Below are positions 1 to 7,587 of a stretch of 14,695 nucleotides of DNA, one piece after another. The notes under the pieces are model-generated. The model saw only the letters and a program-made list of their open reading frames with translations, was not told the origin of the DNA and searched no databases. Origin of the DNA: Clostridia bacterium (GTDB taxonomy: Bacteria; Bacillota; Clostridia; Oscillospirales; CAG-272); the NCBI GenBank assembly GCA_017386965.1, contig JAFOGE010000139.1, positions 1 to 14,695 of the forward strand, in the 5' to 3' direction. The position numbers and the translations under genes are program-made. Position 1 is the first letter of the stretch. Each line of letters begins with the position of its first letter.

Positions 1-456
1 CTGATGCACATTATCGCCGCCAAGGCGGTTGCCTTTGGCGAAGCGTTGACGGATGAGTTCAAGGAATATCAGAAGCAGATCCTTGTCAACTCCAAGGCCT
101 TCTGTGAGGCGCTCAAGGAGGAGGGCTTCCGCATTGTTTCGGGTGATACCGACAATCATCTGATGCTCATTGATCTGCGTCCCTTCAACGTCACCGGTAA
201 GGAATTTGAGCATCGCTTGGATGAGGTCCACATCACCGTGAACAAGAACGCTATTCCCAACGATCCCGAGAAGCCCTTCGTGACCAGCGGTATCCGCGTT
301 GGAACGCCTGCGGTTACCTCCCGCGGATTTCAGGAGGCGGAGATGCGCATGATCGCAAGATGGATGAAGGACATCGCGGTGGATTTTGAAGGAAACAAGG
401 ACAGAGTTACCGCTGAGGTACTGGCTCTGTGCGAGAAGTACCCCCTTTATGAGTAA
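1..456 (+). CDS. glyA: Serine hydroxymethyltransferase, C-terminal part (5' end outside window)
   Basis: PLP enzyme that interconverts serine + THF and glycine + 5,10-methylene-THF in the cytosol. The window opens in frame with codons for L-M-H-I-I-A-A-K-A-V-A-F, the segment that in GlyA lies shortly after the PLP-binding lysine, so that lysine is just upstream and not visible. About 151 of the roughly 410-420 residues usual for the family are present. The substrate-carboxylate arginine is in TSGIRVGTPAVTSRGF, and the small-domain segment with KNAIPNDPEKPF is also typical. It ends in TAA at 454-456 and is followed 21 nt later by purD on the same strand, so it is probably co-transcribed. This fits: GlyA supplies glycine for PurD and one-carbon units for purine formylation. 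Family assignment is secure; the 5' part is missing only because of the window edge. Confidence 0.97.
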   Translation: MMHIIAAKAVAFGEALTDEFKEYQKQILVNSKAFCEALKEEGFRIVSGDTDNHLMLIDLRPFNVTGKEFEHRLDEVHITVNKNAIPNDPEKPFVTSGIRVGTPAVTSRGFQEAEMRMIARWMKDIAVDFEGNKDRVTAEVLALCEKYPLYE

Positions 457-477
457 GATCTGAAAAGGAGCGTACAG

Positions 478-1749
478 ATGAAGATTTTGGTAGTCGGCGG
501 TGGCGGGCGTGAGCACGCCATTATCAAAAAGCTGAAGGAAAACGAAAAGGTCGAGCAGATCTTCGCACTCCCCGGAAACGGAGGAATCGCGGCAGATGCG
601 ACTTGTGTGGCGATTGGAGCCAAGGATATTCCCGCAATCGTGGAATTTGCAAAGCGTGAACAAATCGACTTTGCCGTTGTTGCTCCGGATGACCCGTTGG
701 TATTGGGGGCAGTGGATGCGCTGAATGCCGAGGGCATTCCTTGCTTCGGACCGAGAGCCAATGCGGCCATCATCGAGGGAAGTAAGGTCTTTTCCAAGAA
801 TTTGATGAAGAAATACGGCATTCCCACGGCGCGGTACGAGGTCTTTACCGAGGCAGAGAAAGCGATCTCCTATCTTGAGGATGCTCCCATTCCCACCGTG
901 ATCAAGGCGGATGGCCTGGCGCTGGGGAAGGGCGTGATTATTGCCTCCACCCGCGAGGAGGCCGTGGCTGCGGTTCGGTCCATGATGGAGGATAAGCAAT
1001 TTGGCGAGAGCGGATCCCGCATCGTCATCGAGGAATTCTTGACGGGCCCTGAGGTATCGGTTCTGGCATTTACGGATGGCAAGGTCATCCGTCCCATGGT
1101 TTCCTCTATGGATCATAAGCGCGCTCTGGACCACGACGAGGGCTTGAATACGGGCGGTATGGGAACCGTTGCGCCGAACCCCTACTACACCGAAGAGGTT
1201 GCGCAGGTTTGCATGGAGAAGATCTTCCTGCCTACCGTCGCCGCTATGAATGCGGAGGGAAGAACCTTTAGCGGATGTCTGTATTTCGGGTTGATGATCA
1301 CCCCGGACGGCCCGAAGGTCATCGAGTACAACTGCCGCTTCGGCGATCCCGAAACGCAGGTAGTGCTTCCCTTAATGGAGAGCGATCTCCTTACGGTCAT
1401 GATGGCCTGCGCGAACGGAACGCTTGCTGACGTAGAGGTGAAGTTCTCTACAGGAAGTGCTTGCTGTGTCATTATGGCATCCAAGGGATATCCCGGAAAA
1501 TACGAGTCCGGTTGTCCGCTGGAGCTTCCCGCGGACGACGCAGACGGATTCATTTACGTGGCGGGCGCTAAGCGAGAGGATGGAAAGCTTTTGAGCGCAG
1601 GCGGCAGAGTGCTTGGCGTTACGGCGGTTGCCGATGACCTCGGAAAGGCCATTCAAAAGGCTTATGAAAGAGTGGAGCGAGTCGGCTTTGCGAACGGATA
1701 TTTCCGTTCGGATATTGGCGCACGCGCCATGCTTGCGTTGCAAAAATAA
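478..1749 (+). CDS. purD: Phosphoribosylamine--glycine ligase (GAR synthetase)
   Basis: ATP-grasp ligase joining 5-phosphoribosylamine and glycine to give GAR, the second step of de novo purine synthesis, cytosolic. 423 residues, the normal family length. The N-terminal nucleotide-fold motif KILVVGGGGREHAI is at residues 2-15; VVAPDDPLVLGAVDAL follows; the ATP-grasp core shows IKADGLALGKGV and the C-terminal metal/ATP region shows EYNCRFGDPETQVVLPL. The ATG at 478 follows AAAGGAG at good spacing. It sits 21 nt after glyA and 23 nt before purL in an apparent purine operon; no promoter or terminator is visible in either short gap, so regulation must come from upstream of the window. Nothing is truncated or odd. 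Confidence 0.97.
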   Translation: MKILVVGGGGREHAIIKKLKENEKVEQIFALPGNGGIAADATCVAIGAKDIPAIVEFAKREQIDFAVVAPDDPLVLGAVDALNAEGIPCFGPRANAAIIEGSKVFSKNLMKKYGIPTARYEVFTEAEKAISYLEDAPIPTVIKADGLALGKGVIIASTREEAVAAVRSMMEDKQFGESGSRIVIEEFLTGPEVSVLAFTDGKVIRPMVSSMDHKRALDHDEGLNTGGMGTVAPNPYYTEEVAQVCMEKIFLPTVAAMNAEGRTFSGCLYFGLMITPDGPKVIEYNCRFGDPETQVVLPLMESDLLTVMMACANGTLADVEVKFSTGSACCVIMASKGYPGKYESGCPLELPADDADGFIYVAGAKREDGKLLSAGGRVLGVTAVADDLGKAIQKAYERVERVGFANGYFRSDIGARAMLALQK

Positions 1750-1772
1750 CGAGAAAGCAGGAGAGTTGACTT

Positions 1773-3041
1773 ATGGTTTATAGAATATACGTTGAAAAGA
1801 AAAAGGAGCTTGCTCACGAGGCATCCTCCCTGCGTTATGAGATTCGTCATCTCTTGCAGATCCGTTCGCTTTCGGAGGTTCGGATTCTCAATCGCTATGA
1901 TGTTGAAAATATTGATGCGGCACTGTTTGAGGATTGCAAGACCAAGGTGTTCTCCGAGCCGCAGCTGGATGTGGTCAGCGACGCCTTTGATGCAACCGAT
2001 GCGATCGTTTTTGCCGTGGAGTACCTCCCCGGTCAATTTGATCAACGTGCGGACAGTGCGGCACAGTGCATTCAGATTCTCTCGCAGGGAGAGCGTCCCA
2101 CGGTGCGCACCGCAAAGGTCTATCTGCTCTACGGTGCATTGACCGATGCAGAGCTGGCACAGATCAAAAAATACGTCATTAACCCCGTGGAGTGCCGCGA
2201 GGCATCGCTCCAAAAGGCAGAAACGCTGGCAATGGAGAGTGAGATTCCTACGACCGTAGAGGTTCTGGAGGGCTTCACCAAATTGGATTCCGAGGGACTG
2301 TCTGCATTTCTTCGTGAAAAAGGACTTGCCATGGACGCGGATGATATCGCCTTCCTGCAAGCCTATTTCCGGGACGAGGAAAAGCGCGATCCCACAATCA
2401 CGGAGATCCGTATGATCGATACCTATTGGTCGGACCATTGCCGTCATACGACCTTCCTGACAACGATTGACAGCGTTACCTTCGCAGATCCGATGCTGGA
2501 GGAAACCTACAAGAAGTACATAGAGATCCGCCGTGAGCTTGGACGTACGAAGCCTGTCAACCTGATGGACATCGCTACGCTTGCCACGCGTTATCTCAAG
2601 AAGATCGGCAAGCTGCAAAAGCTGGATGAATCCGAGGAGATCAATGCTTGCACGGTCAAAATGGAGATCGAGGTGGACGGCAAGAAGGAGCCCTGGCTGC
2701 TGCTCTTCAAGAATGAAACGCATAATCATCCCACCGAGATCGAGCCCTTCGGAGGCGCGGCGACCTGCATCGGCGGTGCGATCCGCGATCCGCTCTCGGG
2801 ACGATCCTACGTCTATGCGGCGATGCGTGTCACCGGTGCTGCAGATCCTACGGTTCCCGTCAAGGATACCATTCCGGGTAAGCTTCCGCAACGCAAGATC
2901 GTTACCACTGCTGCTGCGGGATATTCCTCCTACGGTAACCAGATCGGCCTTGCAACAGGGCAGGTAGATGAGCTTTATCATCCGGGATATGCCGCAAAGC
3001 GTATGGAGATCGGCGCGGTGATTGCCGCAACGCCTGCATAA
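1773..3041 (+). CDS. purL: Phosphoribosylformylglycinamidine synthase, N-terminal portion (interrupted purL)
   Basis: First open part (422 residues) of a long single-chain FGAM synthase, which converts FGAR + glutamine + ATP to FGAM in purine synthesis. It holds the PurS-like N-terminal domain, the linker with EIRMIDTYWSDHCRHTTF (about residues 212-229), and the first half of the first AIRS-type domain with FKNETHNHPTEIEPFGGAATCIGGAIRD features. The start at 1773 has an AGGAG site upstream. The frame ends at TAA 3039-3041, in the middle of a conserved region that in the family continues as PA-ENVRRE-P-PGD. The next open frame is in the same phase, and reading on through gives about 1230 codons, which fits the long clostridial-type PurL. 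Alone, this fragment lacks the remainder of the ATP-binding core and the whole glutaminase domain, so it would not be expected to make FGAM. Confidence 0.93.
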   Translation: MVYRIYVEKKKELAHEASSLRYEIRHLLQIRSLSEVRILNRYDVENIDAALFEDCKTKVFSEPQLDVVSDAFDATDAIVFAVEYLPGQFDQRADSAAQCIQILSQGERPTVRTAKVYLLYGALTDAELAQIKKYVINPVECREASLQKAETLAMESEIPTTVEVLEGFTKLDSEGLSAFLREKGLAMDADDIAFLQAYFRDEEKRDPTITEIRMIDTYWSDHCRHTTFLTTIDSVTFADPMLEETYKKYIEIRRELGRTKPVNLMDIATLATRYLKKIGKLQKLDESEEINACTVKMEIEVDGKKEPWLLLFKNETHNHPTEIEPFGGAATCIGGAIRDPLSGRSYVYAAMRVTGAADPTVPVKDTIPGKLPQRKIVTTAAAGYSSYGNQIGLATGQVDELYHPGYAAKRMEIGAVIAATPA

Positions 3042-3077
3042 AACGTACGTCGCTAGTGCCTGACACCGGGGGATAAG
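3039..3077 (+). other. Cluster of lesions interrupting purL (TAA and TAG in frame)
   Basis: Between the two purL frames the phase is unchanged (1773 and 3078 are both 0 modulo 3), but two in-frame stops occur: TAA at 3039-3041 and TAG at 3054-3056. The codons between them read N-V-R-R, exactly the expected family segment between two glutamates (E-NVRR-E). The simplest reading is GAA to TAA at the first Glu. The second Glu and its neighbours then appear as TAGTGCCTGACA where GAAGTGCCTGCA would fit, that is, one base lost and one gained so that the frame is restored at CCG GGG GAT. All lesions fall within about 27 nt of a 3.7-kb gene that otherwise looks intact. An assembly or sequencing error is possible and cannot be excluded from the sequence. 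Confidence 0.85.
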
Positions 3078-5465
3078 GTGATCCTTCTGGGCGGACGCAC
3101 GGGACGCGACGGATGCGGCGGTGCTACCGGTTCCTCCAAATCTCATACCCTGCAGTCCTTGGAAACCTGCGGAGCTGAGGTTCAAAAGGGAAATGCACCC
3201 GAGGAGCGCAAGCTTCAGCGTCTGTTCCGTAATGCCGAGGCCTGCCGCCTGATCAAGCGCTGCAACGACTTTGGCGCAGGCGGTGTTTCGGTTGCCATCG
3301 GTGAATTGGCTGACGGACTGGACATTGATTTGAATGCCGTTCCCAAGAAGTATGACGGTCTTGACGGCACCGAGCTTGCGATCTCCGAATCGCAGGAGAG
3401 AATGGCGGTTGTGGTAGAAGCAAAGGACGTCGATCGCTTCCTGGAGCTTGCTGCTTCCGAGAACCTTGAGGCAACCGTCGTTGCGACTGTTAAGGAGGAT
3501 GCACGTCTGACCATGACCTGGAACGGTGTGCAGATCGTGGACGTTTCGCGCGAGTTCCTCAATTCCAACGGTGCGGAAAAGCACGTTGATATTACCCCTG
3601 AAGCGCCCAAGCTTCAAAAGAAAGAGATTCCGAGCGATTTCGCGCAGGGATACCATGCCTTGGTAGCGGATCTCAACGTTTGCTCCAAGAGAGGTCTTTC
3701 CGAGCGCTTTGACTCTACCATCGGTGCCGGAACCGTGCTTATGCCCTTTGGCGGAAAGCATCAGCAAACGCCGATTCAGGCTATGGTACACAAGATCTCC
3801 GTGGAGAAAAAGCATACCGATGCTTGCTCGCTCATGGCCTGGGGTTACAATCCCTATATTGCCGAGCAGAGCCCTTACCACAGTGCCTATCTTGCGGTTG
3901 TGGAATCGGTGGCCAAGCTGATTGCCACCGGAGCATCCTTTGAGGATGTTTACCTGACCTTCCAGGAGTACTTTGAGAAGCCCTTGAAGGATGGAAAGCG
4001 CTGGGGCAAGCCTCTTGCGGCATTGCTCGGTGCGTTCCGCGCACAGCTGGATCTCGGAATCGCCTCGATCGGCGGAAAGGACTCCATGTCCGGAAGCTTC
4101 GAGAAGATCGACGTTCCCCCCACGCTCGTGTCCTTTGCCGTGACGACGGGAAAGACCGACGAGATTGTTACCAATGATGCCAAGGCGGCAGGACACAAGC
4201 TGATTTCGCTGGCGCCCGCCTACGGTGAGGACGGACTGCCCCGGGCAGAGTCTTTGCTGGCGACCTTTGAGAAGGTGACCGCTCTGATGCGTGCAGGAAA
4301 GGTCTATGCGGCCTACACGCCCACCTTTGGCGGCATTGCCGAGGCGGTTTACAAGATGTGTATCGGAAACGGACTTGGATTCGCCTATGATCCTTCCATG
4401 ACGCAGGAGGACATCTTTGGATATTCCTACGGCTCCTTCCTGCTTGAGGTGGATGCCGATACGGCGGGACAAACGGTCGGCTTCTTCACCGAGGAAACAA
4501 GGATTACCTTGGGGGATGCATCCGTATGCATCCGAGAGTTGAATGCACTCTATGAGGGCAAGCTTGAGGGCGTTTACTCCTGCAATATCGAGCAGACACA
4601 AAAGGAGATTCCTACCTTTGCATATGCCGCAAGAAGCAATCTTTCCGCAGCAATCAAGACGGCAAGACCTCGCGTCCTGATTCCCGCATTCCCGGGAACC
4701 AACTGTGAGTTTGACACGGCGAAGGCACTGGCAGATGCGGGAGCGGATCCCGAGATCTTCCTGGTTCGCAATCTTTCCAAGGCGGCCATCAGTGCGTCGG
4801 TTGAGGAATTTGCAAAGAAGGTTTCGGATGCACAGATGATCTTTATTCCCGGAGGATTTTCGGGAGGCGACGAGCCGGATGGATCGGGCAAGTTCATTAC
4901 CGCCTTCTTCCGCAATGCAGCCGTCAAGGAGGCTGTTACAGAGCTTCTGGATCAGCGCGGCGGACTGATGGCAGGAATCTGCAACGGATTCCAGGCCCTG
5001 ATCAAGCTTGGCCTTGTTCCTTATGGAAGAATTATGGATACCGATGAAAGCTGCCCCACCTTGACCTTCAACACCATCGCACGTCACCAATCCAGATTAG
5101 TACGCACGCGCATTTGCTCGGTCAAATCCCCCTGGCTTGCAGAGCGTCAGGTAGGGGATATTGTTACCGTCCCGATCTCCCACGGAGAGGGCAGGTTCCT
5201 CGCGTCTGACGAATTGATCGCTCAGCTTGCCGCCAATGGACAGATCGCAACACAGTACGTGGATGCCGATGGCAAGCCTACCGCCGATATTCATTTCAAT
5301 CCCAACAACTCCGCCTGCGCCATCGAGGGAATTACCTCGCCGGACGGACGTGTGTTCGGTAAGATGGGACACTCCGAGAGAATCGGAAAGGGATTGTATC
5401 AAAACGTCCCTGGCGATTTTGACATTGGAATGTTCCGTTCCGCAGTGCAATATTTCAAGGATTGA
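3078..5465 (+). CDS. purL: Phosphoribosylformylglycinamidine synthase, C-terminal portion with glutaminase domain (interrupted purL)
   Basis: Second open part, 795 residues if started at the GTG at 3078. It opens with VILLGGRTGRDGCGGATGSSK, the continuation of the first AIRS-type domain, then covers the second synthetase half (FAQGYHALVADLNVCSKRGL, GGKDSMSGSF) and ends with a class I glutaminase domain. In full-gene numbering from 1773 the glutaminase nucleophile is Cys1070 in GICNGFQ, and the His/Glu pair is His1200/Glu1202 in MGHSER, matching the known C-H-x-E triad of PurL. The GTG is preceded by GGGGG (3068-3072), which could act as a weak ribosome site, but these bases also fit the normal PGD codons, so re-initiation is only a possibility. 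No separate purQ or purS is in the window. The gene ends 57 nt before a terminator-like hairpin. Confidence 0.93.
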   Translation: MILLGGRTGRDGCGGATGSSKSHTLQSLETCGAEVQKGNAPEERKLQRLFRNAEACRLIKRCNDFGAGGVSVAIGELADGLDIDLNAVPKKYDGLDGTELAISESQERMAVVVEAKDVDRFLELAASENLEATVVATVKEDARLTMTWNGVQIVDVSREFLNSNGAEKHVDITPEAPKLQKKEIPSDFAQGYHALVADLNVCSKRGLSERFDSTIGAGTVLMPFGGKHQQTPIQAMVHKISVEKKHTDACSLMAWGYNPYIAEQSPYHSAYLAVVESVAKLIATGASFEDVYLTFQEYFEKPLKDGKRWGKPLAALLGAFRAQLDLGIASIGGKDSMSGSFEKIDVPPTLVSFAVTTGKTDEIVTNDAKAAGHKLISLAPAYGEDGLPRAESLLATFEKVTALMRAGKVYAAYTPTFGGIAEAVYKMCIGNGLGFAYDPSMTQEDIFGYSYGSFLLEVDADTAGQTVGFFTEETRITLGDASVCIRELNALYEGKLEGVYSCNIEQTQKEIPTFAYAARSNLSAAIKTARPRVLIPAFPGTNCEFDTAKALADAGADPEIFLVRNLSKAAISASVEEFAKKVSDAQMIFIPGGFSGGDEPDGSGKFITAFFRNAAVKEAVTELLDQRGGLMAGICNGFQALIKLGLVPYGRIMDTDESCPTLTFNTIARHQSRLVRTRICSVKSPWLAERQVGDIVTVPISHGEGRFLASDELIAQLAANGQIATQYVDADGKPTADIHFNPNNSACAIEGITSPDGRVFGKMGHSERIGKGLYQNVPGDFDIGMFRSAVQYFKD

Positions 5466-5474
5466 TGCCTGAAA

Positions 5475-5502
5475 CGCTGTCCGATCCGAGAAACGGATAG
5501 CG
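5475..5502 (+). repeat. Small hairpin in the purL 3' untranslated region
   Basis: ATCCG (5484-5488) pairs with CGGAT (5494-5498) around the loop AGAAA, and CGCT (5475-5478) can pair with AGCG (5499-5502), leaving a 5-nt bulge on the 5' side. No U-tract follows, so this is not a terminator by itself; it may be a stabilising 3' hairpin just ahead of the terminator at 5522. Function is inferred only. Confidence 0.35.
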
Positions 5503-5521
5503 GTGTATCCATCCACTAACA

Positions 5522-5554
5522 AGGGCCTCTCAACGCTTCGGCTTGGGAGGCCCT
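5522..5554 (+). terminator. Terminator-like hairpin after purL
   Basis: AGGGCCTC (5522-5529) and GAGGCCCT (5547-5554) are perfect reverse complements. The inner part pairs further (TCAA with TTGG, one wobble) up to a GC-TTCG-GC cap with a stable UUCG tetraloop. It lies 57 nt past the purL stop. The following bases (GCTTTGGAAT) are only partly U-rich, so termination may be imperfect or need help, but position and stability fit the end of the glyA-purD-purL operon. Confidence 0.75.
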
Positions 5555-5612
5555 GCTTTGGAATAAAAGCAAAGGTTTTTTTGCGCACGCGATGAAAAAA
5601 ATGAAAAAAAGA

Positions 5613-5641
5613 TTGACAAATACAAGAAATTATGATATACT
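5613..5641 (+). promoter_or_regulatory. Vegetative promoter for the dapA leader
   Basis: TTGACA at 5613-5618 and TATACT at 5636-5641 are separated by 17 nt, with TG at 5633-5634 giving an extended -10 (TGaTATACT). Transcription would start near 5648, right before the first strand of the riboswitch P1 stem at 5652. This is the only good promoter between the purL terminator and dapA, so it should drive the whole dapA-dapB-lysA unit. Confidence 0.88.
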
Positions 5642-5649
5642 GACAAAAA

Positions 5650-5812
5650 ATGATAGAGGAGCACCTTGAAAAGAGTAACCGCCGTGCCAAGTCGGCGCGG
5701 ACGTTGCGGCGGAGAAAGGGTCGGGTGCCGAAGGACGGTTCCTGCGCAGGATCGTTTCTGGCAGTGTGGATAAGATCCGCTCTGTTGTCGCAGAAATGCG
5801 GAGCGCTATCTA
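5650..5812 (+). promoter_or_regulatory. Lysine riboswitch (L box)
   Basis: The leader contains the ordered conserved blocks of the lysine aptamer: GATAGAGG-AGC at 5652-5662, AGAGTA at 5672-5677, GTGCCGAAGG around 5725-5734, CTGG at 5758-5761, TCTGTTGTC at 5781-5789 and GGAGCGCTATC at 5800-5810. P1 is GATAG (5652-5656) with CTATC (5806-5810). The expression platform can be read directly: AGCGCTATCT (5802-5811), which includes the 3' strand of P1, pairs at nine of ten positions with AGATAACGCT (5861-5870), the 5' arm of the downstream terminator. Without lysine that antiterminator can form; with lysine bound, P1 holds the segment and the terminator folds. It sits upstream of dapA-dapB-lysA, exactly the expected target. 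A 66-codon open frame over this region is not a gene. Confidence 0.95.
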
Positions 5813-5857
5813 CTTTCCCAACAGCCGCCGAGGAATGCTATGCGGCTTAGGGTCTGG

Positions 5858-5893
5858 CAGAGATAACGCTTGCGCGTCCATCTCTGTTTTTTT
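5858..5893 (+). terminator. Riboswitch-controlled intrinsic terminator
   Basis: CAGAGAT (5858-5864) pairs with ATCTCTG (5880-5886), and inside it ACGC (5866-5869) pairs with GCGT (5874-5877) around a TTGC loop. Seven Ts follow at 5887-5893, then a C and five more Ts. It lies between the lysine aptamer and dapA, and its 5' arm overlaps the antiterminator pairing partner, so it is the OFF state of the lysine switch. Confidence 0.92.
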
Positions 5894-5936
5894 CTTTTTA
5901 AGCAGAGAATTCCAAGAAAAGGATGGAAGGAAAAGT

Positions 5937-6821
5937 ATGAAGAACACGGTATTTACAGGCGCAGCGACTGCCATTATCACTCCCTTTCAAAACGGGGCGA
6001 TCGATTACGAAGCATTCGGAAGGCTGATCGACTGGCAGATCGAGAAGGGAATCGATGCCATCGTGGTTTGCGGAACGACAGGCGAGGCATCCACGCTTAC
6101 GGACGACGAACACCGTGCGGCAATTCGCTTTGCTGTCGAAAAAGTCGGCGGTAGAGTTCCCGTGATCGCCGGAACCGGCTCCAATGACACCGCCTATGCA
6201 ATCGAGCTGACGCAGTACGCCTGCGAGGCCGGGGCAGATGCCATTCTTTTGGTTACGCCCTATTACAATAAGGCAACACAGAAGGGATTGATCGCCTCCT
6301 TTACCGCGGTGGCAGATGCTTCTACCAAGCCGATCATCCTTTATAACGTTCCCTCCAGAACGGGCTGCAACATTTTGCCCGCCACGGCGGCCGTTCTTGC
6401 AGAGCATCCGAATATCGTGGCGATCAAGGAGGCAAGCGGAAACATTTCCCAGATTGCAGAGCTTGCTTCTCTTGTTCGCGGAAAGATGGATATCTATTCG
6501 GGGAATGATGACCAGATCGTTCCCATCCTCTCTTTGGGAGGAAAGGGGGTTATCTCGGTACTTTCTAATTTGATGCCCTATGAAACCTCGCAGATCTGCC
6601 ACCGCTTCCTGAAGGGGGACGTGGAGGGGAGTGCCGCGATGCAGCTGGATCTTCTGCCTCTCGTCAATGCGCTCTTCTGCGAAGTCAATCCGATTCCTGT
6701 CAAGGCCGCTATGGCTGCCATGGGATACGGTGAGAACTCCCTCCGTCTTCCCCTGACGCCGATGGAGCCTGCGAATGAGGCAAAGCTTCTTGGATTGATG
6801 CGGGAGCAGAATTTGATTTGA
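5937..6821 (+). CDS. dapA: 4-hydroxy-tetrahydrodipicolinate synthase
   Basis: Condenses pyruvate with aspartate semialdehyde, the first committed step to diaminopimelate and lysine; cytosolic (beta/alpha)8-barrel. 294 residues, normal length. Visible catalytic residues, numbered from the ATG at 5937: Thr47-Thr48 in CGTTGEAST, Tyr110 in TPYYNK, Tyr136 and Arg141 in YNVPSRTG, and the Schiff-base Lys164 in AIKEASG, each three places later than in E. coli DapA. The ATG at 5937 is chosen because GGAAGGA lies 5 nt upstream and the protein begins MKNTVFTGAATAIITPF; the frame is open back to 5766, but that would place coding sequence inside the riboswitch. First gene of dapA-dapB-lysA under the lysine leader. 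Confidence 0.97.
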   Translation: MKNTVFTGAATAIITPFQNGAIDYEAFGRLIDWQIEKGIDAIVVCGTTGEASTLTDDEHRAAIRFAVEKVGGRVPVIAGTGSNDTAYAIELTQYACEAGADAILLVTPYYNKATQKGLIASFTAVADASTKPIILYNVPSRTGCNILPATAAVLAEHPNIVAIKEASGNISQIAELASLVRGKMDIYSGNDDQIVPILSLGGKGVISVLSNLMPYETSQICHRFLKGDVEGSAAMQLDLLPLVNALFCEVNPIPVKAAMAAMGYGENSLRLPLTPMEPANEAKLLGLMREQNLI

Positions 6822-6834
6822 TTTCGGAGGAACT

Positions 6835-7584
6835 ATGAAAATTTTGATTTGCGGCGTCGGAGGACGCATGGGACGAGAGGTTGCAAAGCTTGCGCTGGAC
6901 GGAATGCGCGGTGCGGTTCCCGTTGCCGGCTTTGACGTGCTTCCCGTCGATACCCGCGAGTTCCCGACCTATACCGACTGGAATGCGGTGACCGAGCTTC
7001 CCGATTGCATCATTGACTTTTCGCATCATGCGGGGACAGCGGCTCTTTTGGAATATGCCACGGCCAAGAAGATTCCGGTGGTATTGGCTACCACGGGGCA
7101 TACGGAGGAGGAGAATGCTGCTATTCGCCGCGCGGCACAGTCCATTCCGCTCTTTCACTCGGCCAATATGTCCCTTGGAATTGCGCTGCTTGTAGAGCTT
7201 GCAAAAACCGCTGCAAAGGCATTCCCGGAGGCAGACATCGAAATTGTCGAGAAGCATCACAACCGAAAGCTGGACGCTCCCAGCGGAACCGCTCTGCTTC
7301 TTGCCAGAGAATTGCAAGAGGTGCGCGAGGATGCAACGCTGATCTGCGGCCGTTCCGGTCAAGCCAAGCGCGAGAAGAACGAGATCGGCATTCACGCCGT
7401 CCGCATGGGCAACATCGTGGGTGAGCATGAGGTGATCATCGGCACGGACACGCAAACCGTGACCTTAAAGCATGAAGCGCACAGTAGAGCGCTCTTTGCA
7501 GAGGGCGCGATCGCAGCGGCCGATTTTCTGATCGGAAAGCCTGCGGGACTGTACGATATGAAACGCATGATTGAGGAAGCATGA
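6835..7584 (+). CDS. dapB: 4-hydroxy-tetrahydrodipicolinate reductase
   Basis: NAD(P)H-dependent reductase for the second step of the diaminopimelate branch, acting on the DapA product. 249 residues, within the usual range. The N-terminal Rossmann motif GVGGRMG is at 7-13; the conserved DFSHH segment is at 61-65; ATTGH follows at 85-89; the signature EKHHNRKLDAPSGTA is at about 139-153, holding the catalytic His pair (141, 142) and Lys145. GGAGGAA just upstream sets the ATG at 6835, 13 nt after the dapA stop. Three bases separate its stop from lysA, so the two are probably translationally coupled. Confidence 0.97.
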   Translation: MKILICGVGGRMGREVAKLALDGMRGAVPVAGFDVLPVDTREFPTYTDWNAVTELPDCIIDFSHHAGTAALLEYATAKKIPVVLATTGHTEEENAAIRRAAQSIPLFHSANMSLGIALLVELAKTAAKAFPEADIEIVEKHHNRKLDAPSGTALLLARELQEVREDATLICGRSGQAKREKNEIGIHAVRMGNIVGEHEVIIGTDTQTVTLKHEAHSRALFAEGAIAAADFLIGKPAGLYDMKRMIEEA

Positions 7585-7587
7585 CCG

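Noticed and set aside
1662..5090. Open frame of 1142 codons on the minus strand, antisense to purL
   Set aside because: It is in exact codon register with purL, so it stays open simply because the sense strand avoids TTA, CTA and TCA codons (other than at the lesion site, whose TAA/TAG read as Leu). It shows no recognisable domain, low-complexity basic composition, and no promoter or ribosome site.
5650..5850. 66-codon open frame (+) just upstream of dapA
   Set aside because: It covers the lysine aptamer from P1 onward and ends near the terminator; the conserved blocks are RNA-structural, and there is no ribosome site before its ATG.
5766..5936. Upstream in-frame extension of dapA to ATG 5766
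   Set aside because: It lies inside the riboswitch and terminator; the DapA family begins at the ATG at 5937, which has a good ribosome site.
5898..6869. 323-codon minus-strand frame over dapA
   Set aside because: Shadow of dapA from the same codon bias; no family likeness.
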